From positions 28,393,927 through 28,457,926 of the forward strand of contig NC_092649.1 in NCBI RefSeq assembly GCF_032118995.1: 64,000 nt of DNA, read 5' to 3'. Positions within the stretch are counted from its first letter, which is position 1. Each line of letters opens with the position of its first letter. A program made the translations under genes and the position numbers. Of the stretch, positions 10,694-22,600 are shown piece after piece. The notes under the pieces were generated by a model. It was given only the letters and a program-made list of their open reading frames with translations. It was not told the DNA's origin and searched no databases. Source of the DNA: Asterias amurensis (lineage: Eukaryota; Echinodermata; Asteroidea; Forcipulatida; Asteriidae).

Positions 10694-13600
10694 CTGAAGA
10701 AGAAAAGCAAATAATAGAAATGAAAACTCTCTCTTCATTTGTATATTCTAACTGTTGCTATTCCTTAAAATCTTTTTGCATGCTTTGTTTGATTCTGCTA
10801 CACTAAAGACTCCACTAGTGTAGTAACTGTGATGCTTTGGAATCCGATACTAACCATAATCAGAGTTCCATAGTTTGGGTGTTTACATGCTTACATGGAA
10901 TCAGTTACTAACCATAATCAGAGTCCCATAGTTTGGGTGTTGACTTACCATGTTTTGGATTTTGTTAGAGTTAGGAAGGATCCAAGTGAACTACTCATAA
11001 GATCAGGCATACATGTACCACCATATTAAACCACTCATGGGATCAGGCACATCACCATAATAATTTAAATCTTTCGTCTGCAGCATTTTGTATTGTCATT
11101 GTTCCTCATGTCTGTCTCATTTGGGTGTTGACTTGCCCTAGTGTTGTTAGAATTTGTAAGAGTGATGAAGGATTCTAGTAATTCAATATAGGGAGATAGC
11201 GTTCTTACCCGTCTCTCAACACTTCTTACCTGTAGAGTATTTTATCTGATTGTAAAACTCCTACTTGTTGAAGAGCAGAATCAATTTGTTCCTGCGAAAA
11301 AATGCACATAAAAAAAGTGCAACAAGTTTACACACAGCCAGCACACTTTCATGCATCTTCTGTTTAAAGACTTTAGTTAAACAAGAACTCACAAAAATAG
11401 AACAAATCCAAACAAAGGAAATAGGGCCTAATGATCTTTTCTCAATTAACTTTGTGTTACCACGTCAATGTCCCCGTAGAATCTTCAGCATGTTGGTCTA
11501 TCAGTTTATAGTCTTTGTTGCGCTGTAATTACATGTAGATGTATAGGCTCGTTTTTCAATAAAAAAACATTTCAGTTTGAGTCTCTAGATCTGTGTGTTA
11601 TCTCTGTACCCTCTTGTATAAAATTTGAAAAAAGTTCCCACAAAAAGATTTAGCAATGTGAGCGCAGCCACCTTTCCTTCCCACAAAAAGATTTAGCAAT
11701 GTGAGCGCAGCCACCTTTCCTTCCCCTACCATCAGTTCAACTTAGTTACCAATGGGATAGAATTGAAAGAATACAATGTATTATTCAAACTCTTCAACTT
11801 ACAAGGCTCAAGTCTAGACCAGATCTGATCAAGACTTTCCTGAGATCACTGGAAGACAAACAACACGTACTCTGCTCATCGATGCTGAAACAATTATACA
11901 AGATCTTGGTTTGATGATCAAGAATGAACCGATCTACCATGGCAACCAGATGACTTGGTGCCTGCAAAAAAAAATTAAAAAAAATAAAGTGGGGAAAATA
12001 CCAGAGAAAATTAGGCTTTGCAATAACATACAATGTACGTCACAAGTTTTAAAACTGAAACAAAATTTGATGATACCTATGATACCTACAGTATAATGCA
12101 ATAGCGAGGAGGCTTGGTCTAAAAGCAAAGGCTATCCCCAGATATTTGGATATCTGAATTATCCACCCAGGATTACTTTTCATGGTCAGTCAGAACTCTT
12201 CAGTATTTAGCGTTTGCATTTTCCTGATGATTATATATAGTTCGTTATTGATTTATACAAAGTTACAGCCACATGCCTGCAGTTTTGTAAATGTAAATGC
12301 CAATTGGAAAATATATATATGTTATGGATATCTTAACTGAGTTTTATTGTCAAAATAATTTGAAAAAAGTAAAAAGAGTTTTTAAAACTTAAAGTGAACT
12401 GGGGCCGATTGCACAAAGCAACAAAATTCATCGCAAAACAAATTGTCAGTAATACCATAGTGATTTGTATTGTGACATCACACTTTACTTGGCAACTACG
12501 ATCAGATGCAGTAAAGATCAATCTTAGCTCTGAGTGAAATCGGCCCCTGGTTTACAATAAGTTAAGATCCTCAACTTAATTTTTTTTCATTCAAGTTTCT
12601 TTTATTTTGATTGCTTACCACTGTTCTCCTGTGACCACTGTAATCTCTAGAGAGGACGTATAAATTACAAGCTTCAATTATTTCTTGTATCTTCCGATGG
12701 ACGACGAGTGTCAGGGTGATTTCCTACACAAAAGGATAAGAGACGATAAAAAAAAATTATGGGAACATCAATTGATTCAATTTTCAGATCAACTGATACA
12801 GTAAATAAGATTCCTAGATCGGTTGCACAGTGTTTATGATTGATAGAAGCAAAGTGTTTTCAAGGGTAAAAATGAATCTTGGATTCTGTTTCACCATCTT
12901 CATTTGGTCTTATTAGTTGAACTTGTCTGTCATATAAATGGATTAGCTCGTATTACCTGTAGACTTAGAAGTTTGAGGTTGGTGCTGAAAGGGCAAGCTT
13001 TCATCAGGGCTAGAACTCCTTCATCCCCCATGGGGTTGCCGCCAAGCTAGTAGAGGAAGAGAAATCGGGATAATTGTTACCGATTTAGGAAAACAAGAAT
13101 TCATTAAGACGTTACCCAGCACTGGTTTGGGGGAAAACATTTTTTAAAGCTATACCTCCCAATAATTTTTTTTAAGCTGTACTCCAATCTCCTGTAGAAA
13201 GAATCCACAAGAACCTTATGTAATAGTCAAGTGGTCTAGAGTGTCGAAATCAAGTTCTGATGGTCGAGTACGATCATTGGAGAGTGGGTTCGAATCCCAG
13301 TTGTAACTTTGTGTTCTCATGCAAGACACTTGTGTTCTTGGGAAAGACGAGTAGCTTTCATTGCGTCTCTTCACCCAGAAATAAATAGCTTAGGGTAAAG
13401 ATTGTGGGTGTGAATGGTTAGCAACCTGTGCACCACTTAGCGTTGGTGCTGCACACTCCTAAGGAGTTAAGATCGTTTTGGAAATGCTAAAGGCCCAACA
13501 ATAGACAGGAATAGTAAAAATATTTCTAGACGCTTTGATGTATGTTTAAAAGTGCAAAATAAATGCCAAATATTGACCAACTTCGGGTGGGATGTGAACC

Positions 13601-16600
13601 CACAACTTCTACATTTTAGAGCAAACACCATCCAAAAAACTTGCCTGTTCAGTTTGAATCCCAAATTATAAGCACAAGTTCCACAAGCACAACTAAAAAA
13701 TGTAATAATGCACTGCTTTGGAGAAATCCGCAATCGAGAGAACTACAGCAAGTGTTTGCAAGTCATGGAGCTGTTTTTGTACATTATTTACCAAGGTCAA
13801 AGGTCAAGGGTATTACTTACTAGTAAAGCTTCCAGGGTTGTGTTCTTCTTGAGTCCGAGTGCGAGTTTCTTAACTCCAGGTGTGTTGATGTGATTATAGC
13901 TGTGTTGTGAAAAAAACATAAATAATGAACGTCAAGCATAAATATTTAATTGTATATACATAAGTTTAAAGTTTTGTTTTGTTGGGAACTTTATTTTTAC
14001 TGACCTCAAGTCTAGTATCCTGAGTCCCGTGTTGACCTTTAGTGCTGTTTGTAATGCTGTACACCCTGCTAGACAGACACCATTCTGAGACAGATCTAGC
14101 ACTTCAAGTGAAGTGTTCACCTTGAGAAAAAACAAACAATTTTAAAGCAAAAGTTTAAGCTCAATCATTTACTGGAGTCACTATAGGTTTTGGACGCGCA
14201 AGATCAAAACTAGTTGTTTTACTAATTTCTCAACAACTGTAGCATTACAAGCAAAAATATTTCAAGGAATTTTTCCACCATGACCATATTTAAACCATGT
14301 ATTGTTTGTATAAATCTGTGAAACATTATATTTTCAATCTGAGCAATTTTGTGCACACCATACCTGCAATACTTTCATTGCCAACCATTATAATTTGGGG
14401 CTGAACAAAGAAAAGTTGACTAGAGCATTACGACCTCTATGGTAGCAGTCTCCCTATTTTAGTTACCTTGAAAGAATTAGCAAGAGCTATAATACCCTTT
14501 CCTCTGACTCCATTCCACTTCAGATCCAAGTACAATAATGCGGTGTTTTCAATCTGAGATCGGTAAACAAAAACAACTTGCAAAAATACAGACTGACAGA
14601 AAACAAATATATAACAAAATTCATATAAGTTTACTCGCTACTCAAACAAATCAATTAAAATATTTATCAGAAGTTTTGAGAAAAGATTAGTTTGTCTGCC
14701 ATAAGTTTAATGTTTTATTTCAGGCTTATTTCAACCAAAACCCCCAAAGTGAATACTAAATGGAATGAAAATAAATGCTTCAAAACACTGAACTAATGCA
14801 TCAAATGGACTTTGTATTTTGTCATGACACGAGCACTGTAAGTGATGGTACAGCTATTTCGTATTCACAAATGTAAAACCTTTTCAATGACTTTTATTGA
14901 TTATTCTATTTCAGGGCAATGTTTGTTTGCTGTGTACTTCTAATCGGATTAGCAATTAACTTTTTTTATATTCATGTAAAACCGCTTGGAGTAAGCTTCC
15001 TTCAGGCATTGTTTTTTATTTTCTAAGCTCGTATTTTTTTTTTCAAACACAAAGATTAGAGCAAAATAGGTTATGGCTGAAAACTTTTAGGGTGATTGAT
15101 ACTGGCCTAAAAGTTCCAGGGAAATTTGCTTGCCTGCCCCTGGTCTTGCCTGGGTGCCCTTTGAAATATGCCCCTTTATTTAATGAGAGATGACCTACAT
15201 GTACATGTACGTAACCATAGAGGTAGAATTCTACCTCCATGATGAAATCATCACAACGCTAGACAACCACTTCAAGGTGAGGGCTATACACTTAACTGAT
15301 TTGGGCTACAACCCAAATCAACTGCCACCAGGGGCATGTTGCCACCTACTCCTGGGGCTGAAACCCTCTTCAAAGTCTGTAGAGTATCAGACCAGTTGGA
15401 CCTCCTTCCACAGAGGAAGAATGTGTCCTTCATGCTGATACCAATAAAAAATAAAAATAAAAAATTAGATTTTGAAATTAGGTTGCCACCAGTGTTGGGC
15501 AAATGGGTTAAAATACCAGCATGATTTCACCCTACTGTCACAACATGCCTAATTGCAGTGCTAAGAATATAAATCCACCCAATAAACCATGTTGACCTGA
15601 AAAAAAACCAATTAATCACAAATTTCATAATAAAGACATTTTTGGTGAACAGTTCACTGAGTGCGTAGCTTCTAGTCGCAGGCAACTTTTACATCACATA
15701 ATGGAACTCCAGACACTATTGACTTTACTGCTAAACCCACAACACAGCTGTTATCAATAGTAGCTATTAGCAGACATGGGGGCCCATTGACAGACTCAAG
15801 TGTAATGTAAATATTGATATCAAAACAGCAGTAAAAGCTCTTCAAATACAACGGCAAAGAGTTGCATCAGATCTGTGTTTAAGTGTAGCACAGACATTAG
15901 TCTACCTTCTGTTCATTATGAGTAGATGCAACACACTAAACCGCCAACATTATGGCAAACATATTTCCCTGATTTCTTTTTTTTTCTGAATTAGTGAAAT
16001 ATGTAAAAGGGTTTGTATACATTTGGTAAAGACTCTGAAAAGTAATGTAAAAAATACTTACACTTAGATATTATGCTAACATGGTGTAAATTATTAATTT
16101 ATTTGATACTCTTTCAGAGCGAAATTTGAAACATGTTGTCATTGGACGTCAACAACAAATTGGTCTAGGGAGAGGAATGTTTGTGTCAGTCAAAAGGTCA
16201 AATTGAATTCAGGAATGACCGGGTGGTCAGTTTTAATCATACTGGGGCACTCAGTGGATTGGGTTTTCAGTCCCCAACTTACTTTTGGGGGTTTTCCCTG
16301 GAATAATTGTCTGGGGGTTTTCCTCCCACATCTAAAACTGAAACTTCCTTCTATGTCCTTTGTCCATAGGGTTATTGGCTAGTACAGTGATTAAGTTTGC
16401 TTTTCTGAGAGTTCTTGGCTTCACAACCAGAATAAATTAAATGACCTTAAGTATTCTCTGTACAAAATTGTACAGACCCCTGGAATTTCATCTCTGAACA
16501 AGCTAAAAGGGCAAGACCGTTTTTATTTTGCAAAGGGCATTAGAAAATATTAAAGTCAATGGGAAACTTTTGAAGAGCATCAATGCCAAGACCAGGGGCA

Positions 16601-19600
16601 ATGAAGACCATGGCCTCCATTGGTGAAGTTCTGGGACCGGACCGTTATTTGAAATAATATAATATCGAAATATATAATATTTGAAATATTTGGTCATTGG
16701 TTGTTTTAAATTGTTACCAAACTTGCACTGGAAAGGTATCAAACTCAATAGTAATTTTATACGGTAAAACAGGAGGTTACAGACTCGTTTTTTGAGCACG
16801 GTCGCCACTCACATGAGGACTCTATTTATTGGTACACAGTTACTCACCAGTGCTGAGCCGAGATGAATACCAGCTAACTCCCCCATGTCATTATGACTAA
16901 GGTCAATGTGGGTCAATGTACAATTGTTCTTCAGCCCTTCGGCCAAAAGTGATGCAGCTTTGTCTGATAGATGATTTGCTGCATTTAAAACAAAAACAAA
17001 CAAATAAATAATACACAAGGAAATAGTTACCTGAATGATAACAGTCGAACGTCATTGACATTATGGGTATTTGGTAGTTTTACTGTTACTCACACTGTAT
17101 GCACACTTTCCCCACGGATTAGAAATATGATTTTCTACCTGAAAGCAATCAGAGCATACTGATTGAAACGTTGAGCTGTCAACCAACGGTGCGTCGCAAA
17201 ACCAACACTGATCAAAAGAGATTTACAACCGCCCAAAACATCACCTGATTGTACCACCACACTCCATGCAAAGCAATAAATCCCACTTAATGACTTTCTA
17301 CATTTTTTTTGTGACTTTGTATGTCAAGATTTGATTTTTTCTGTAACTGGACTCAAGTTCTACTGTTGTCAGAGTATTGTTTTGGGTCGCTGTCATGGCA
17401 CTTGTATCCTTGAGCAACACCCTTGACTGTGTGTCCTTAATTGGTTTGTCTTTTGCCTCGATGAGGCATAAAGCCTGTAGTCTGCTGTGTGTTGGGCAAT
17501 GGTGTACTTAAACATCAATAAGAGAAAGGGTTTGCCAGTTGTTTCTTGCATCGTTGGCTGCAGATTGTGCCCATCAAGTAAATCCTGTCAAGGCGCTTTA
17601 AATGGGTCTGAGAGTTCAAACCAAGCTCTGCTCACAAAGTAAATCTTGTCTTGTGATATAGTTCATTTAAAAAACTGTGTAATATTCTTTATACCTGATG
17701 CTATTAATTCATCAATTTCTGCTTATAAATAAAAGTATTTTGGAAAACATATTTTTCTGTTTTTTACGTTCCGTGCTGTTGTGATTTTTCTGGAAAAAAG
17801 GTTGTGATAAGTAAACAAGTAAATAAATTAAGTAAATGAACAAAATAATGGCTTCTTACCACTGAGGCAGAGTGACTTGAGAGAGTAATTTGTTCCAAGC
17901 ATGGAACCAAAACCAGACGCCCCTTTGGAACGAATCTGGTTCTCGGAAACATCCTGGTGGGGGTGAAAATAATAACACGTCAATAACATAATGAATTTGT
18001 TAATTGATCAATCAATCAATCTTAAAGGTATTACCAATTGGTAAGGATAACAAAAATATCACTTTTAGTTTTAGTCTGAAACTTACTGATTATGAAGTTC
18101 ATACTAGAATTTCTTTTATTGTGAAATATTTCCCTCTGAAAAGAAGTAATATTCGCGAAAACTACATCTGAAAATCTTTAAAATGCAACAGCTGATTTCA
18201 GTTGCTACAAGTAAAATTAAGGACAATATGTTTACAGGCTGAATATTATGCAATTTCTTTACTATATTTTCCTGACAGCAGATTCAGCTCAAATTTTGTC
18301 TGGTCTGTCATTTTATGTGTATCGTTGATCACACAAGGTTGATCATCACGCAAGCTCTACAGCGATCATCTACAATCACTGCTAATAAAATGCAAAAAGA
18401 ATTTCCTCTGCCGTGTCGTATATAAAAATAATTTGTGTGTGTGCCTAAACGTCAATGTAATTCTGGGTGTACATACCAGCTTAGTAATGTAGCAATTGTC
18501 TCTCATCATGTAAGCGATTATTGCACCTCCTTCCCCTTCCATTTGGTTGTCTCGGAGATCAAGTGTTTCTGTGCATGTGTTGCTCTGTTACAAGCATGCA
18601 AACAAACAAACAAACACATAAACAAATACACTGACAGACAAATAAGAAATGAACAATAGAAAATTCTTAAAGGAATACGTTGCCTCGGATCGGATGAATT
18701 GGTCTATAAAAAGCGTTTGTAACCGTTTTTATAAAATGCATATGGTTGGAAAGATGTTTTAAAAGTAGAATACAATGATCAACACAAATTTGCCTCGTAA
18801 TTGCGTGGTTTTCCCTTTACTGTGCGAACTAACACGGTCGGCCATTTATGGGAGTCAACAATTTGACCCACATAAATGGCCGACCGTGTTAGACGACAAG
18901 GTAAAAGGAAAATCGTACAATTTCGAGGCATGTTTGTGTGGATCATTGTACTCTACTTTTGCAACATCTTTCTACTCATGCTTTTTATAACAGACGGTTA
19001 CAAACGCTTTTCAAAGACTAACTCGACCGATCCAAGGCAACATGTTCCTTTAACTACATAAATGCTGCACTCCCATACATTAACTTATGTATAGTCATAT
19101 AACCAGTTGGAGAAGGACTCCCCACCTAATATCATACATTTCTAAATAAAAGCTCAATGATTTTGTCTCAACAAATATGAGTGTAGCTTTACAATTGGCA
19201 TTGTGCCTTTGAACCAAGTATCCCCATCTCATATCAGAGCCTAAAGCCCTCCTCAAACAATATCAACTCCTTAGAAGTATGCAGCACCAGCCACCACCAG
19301 GGTTGCTAATCATTCACATCATTCCATCAACATATAAAAATGGTTGAGAAGAAATTGAAAATCAAACAACCAAACTCAACCCCTTCTCCCTTTCTTATAA
19401 AAACTATTTCGAAATTGACAAACTTTGCCTAATTTGTGTTTTAGCCTAAACTGATGTCTATAAACAGACCTTTGTTGAGTCCAGTGGAAAAAAATCCACG
19501 TAGGCATATTATTTTGGTGGGATTCGAACCTATGGCTTTTGCCATTCTAAACAGCAGATGTCTTACTCACTAGACCACTGAGCTAGCCTGGTAGCTAGAG

Positions 19601-22600
19601 GCTTCCAATCCTAAAGATTAGCAGCAAGCATCGCAACACTCTCCGCTCCAATTATAATTTAATTAACATACATACCCTAAAGGCCTTTGCGAGTGGAATG
19701 AGTGTCCGCATGCTCAGGTAACGATGTCTCATTCTAAACGTCGTCTCATGGAGGTTTCTCACTACATAACAAGCCGGCTCTACGCCTAGAAACATCAAAG
19801 ATAACAAAATTAGTTCAGTTGTTTTTCATTCGATAATATATTTTATTTCACCAACCAACAGAAGAAAACCATGTATAATAGGAGGGAATTAAATATCTTA
19901 TTCTGTTATAAAAAACAACTAGTTCCGGAACGATTGTAAGTTATTTTTAATTCTCTGATTCAACATTTGATGACTAAAAATCAGATTAATAAACTTACCT
20001 AGAAGAACTAATGAAAATAATATTAAATTAAATGATAAACAAAGAGGAACATAAACCATCACCTCAAAAGAAAGCGAACAGCAACCAAAAACCATCAATG
20101 AAAATGGCCAATCTGCTCTAGAACGTCAATTGAACTCCAATTGAGCAGCCTGTGTGTTGTTTTTACCACAAGACTTGAAAAGCTCTCTGTCAGTACTTGT
20201 AATTGTCAGTTACGGTTAAAACCAAATTTGTTTTCTTTTACCCACATGCAATTATATACAAAACAAATTAAACAGTTGATTATGTTTACCTTCTTGTTTA
20301 CACTCCATCAAGTAAATATTCTTTCCAGCAGAATCATAGGTCATTTCTTTGTCTGATAAATAGAAAAATCAATCGATAAATCAAGCATTTTTTGGGTTCA
20401 TACATACTTAATACTTAAAAATGTGTCCTCCATATGTTTGATGATTTCATCCAAACTTCTCTGATCTTCACTCTACAAAATTGAGGACAAAATGTCCGAG
20501 CAATCCATTGTATAGTACAAGTGCTAATGCCAATAACAATATTAGAATATGGGTGATTTTCAGGGAACATTAGATGTCAAATAATCAAAGGCAGATTGTT
20601 ATGTCCTACCATAGTAGCTGAAAGTTGTGAAGTATTTCTCCAAAAAACTTGGCAAGTCAAAGTTTTCCTGCTCTGATGCCATAATGAGAGACCGTTTAAA
20701 CTAAACGTCCTCACACCACGCAGAGATATTCCTTTCTGATAATTTTTGGAAAAATGTTTGCATCAACAAAAGCTTTTCTTTGATTGTGATCAATTAAAAA
20801 TAAAAGTATTTATTTTAATAACTAGTCCCGGTTGGTATTCTGACAGTAAAGTACAAGCAGGTGAATCTGCCATTCAAAAGAGTGAATTATTTTTTTGTTT
20901 GAACACCAATCATACTAATAACACCATACCAGTTATTAAGTCAATTATGCACAAATCAAAAGATTGGGGAAAAAACATTTATAATTTGATGAAACATCAT
21001 TTAATTTTACAATGGCTGGCCAAGTTCACAGGATATTGAGTTTTTACATCAGTTACAAAGTGCAGGTGCAAATTATGTCCACAAAGAGAAAGTGTTCAGT
21101 GATAACTTGGTGTTGACCTTTGACTCATCATTATATAGAAATGATGAATATTCATGACAGCTAAGAGCTGATTATTGTATTTTCCTGAGTCCACAAAGAG
21201 AAAGTGATTTTGAAAGGAGAAACTTATGCAAATTTTGACCCTTGATCCCCTGTTATACAGAAATGATGAACATTCATGTCAGCTAAGAGGTGGTCATTTT
21301 GTACTTCCTTGAGTCTATGGTTGTGTTAAATGACAGCCTCATACTATTTTTTTAGCATACTTGAATTATCCCCTCCATCTTTAATAATATTTTGTATCAT
21401 AGATGGTTTATTTTGGCAGTCAGATTGGCTCAGTGGTGTCTGTCTCTGCCTTTCACCTCTGTCCCACCCAGCTTGAATCCCACCTCAGATCGCAGCTTTG
21501 CATGTGGATTGGTGTTTTGTTCAGTCCCTACCTGACGGTGTGGGTTTTCCCTCCCTTACATGTGTTGTAAGTTGTGTTGGCTGTAAAAAGAGCTGTGGTG
21601 TAACCATGCTCACAATCTAAGAGAAGAGAGAAGGGGTTTGCCCTGCTGTTCATTGGCAGCATATTGGACTACAGAACCTTGTAAACCATTACATTATTCA
21701 AATGTAGTCCCACATCCGGAAAATACTGTATGTTATAGCGCCTTATGCATCACTGAGTGATGGATTTGTACAATAGAAGCCACTATTATTATCATTACTA
21801 TTTACCTGGAGCAAATTCTTCCTCGAGATCTGTGTCATACTCAGCTTCATCAACAGGTGGTCCCTCAATAAGACGTCTGATTGGATCGTCAGAACGGAGA
21901 CTGTCCGACTCTGAGAATGAGTCTTCCAAGTCCTCCACAATCTGCTCATCTGAATAGATTACAATAAATTAAGTTTTCATCGGGTCAAAGATATTATTAA
22001 CATTTTGTAAAATAGTAAGTTAACATTTCAAGTACTGCGTTGGATACAAGATTCGAGTGAGGGTTCAGGTCCCTACTATGGAACTTGTGTGCTTTTAAGA
22101 GCAAGAAACTCTGATACAATAATTGCTTTGTCCTTTGTATGGCATGTATGTGACATAAGTCGTAGGTCCCACATCTAGGACTGGTAGTGCAAGTAAAAGC
22201 ACTTAGAACACTTATTTTGGACAACAATGCTTAAATCTCTTAGGGTGAGTGTTGGCTCTGAAAAGAGCCGATCAGAGCCGATTGGGTCTCTGTGTTTCTG
22301 GTTCACATTTAAGCAAGCATTCTTGTTTACCTGAACTTCCTCAGGCTTGCAAACCACAGTGATTTTAAGCTCACTTATGAGGCATGCTTGGTTTTATTGC
22401 CAACAAATATAATAACAACCGACTAACAAAATTGTTTTAACTTTTATATTGTTTAGTTCAGAACCGACTCATGAATGTTCTGACTGCCACAAAAACTTTG
22501 CTGAGGAATTGTGATTATCAATAATTTTGATATTATATGAAAATTGAATGTAGGTCTCTTAGGATTGGTTTGCTTGGTGTTTACCTGTAGGGGTTTGCAC

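Noticed and set aside
10443..10697. Plus-strand 84-codon ORF
   Set aside because: It is antisense to the LRRC74-like terminal exon, and the minus-strand reading is supported by splice phase and a poly(A) signal.
15190..15524. Possible small gene in intron 8 of the LRRC74-like gene
   Set aside because: Overlapping short ORFs on both strands, with no splice-supported continuation and no known domain.
19515..19592. Functional tRNA gene on the minus strand
   Set aside because: A and B boxes are perfect, but the anticodon and acceptor stems do not pair. It is better explained as a SINE head.
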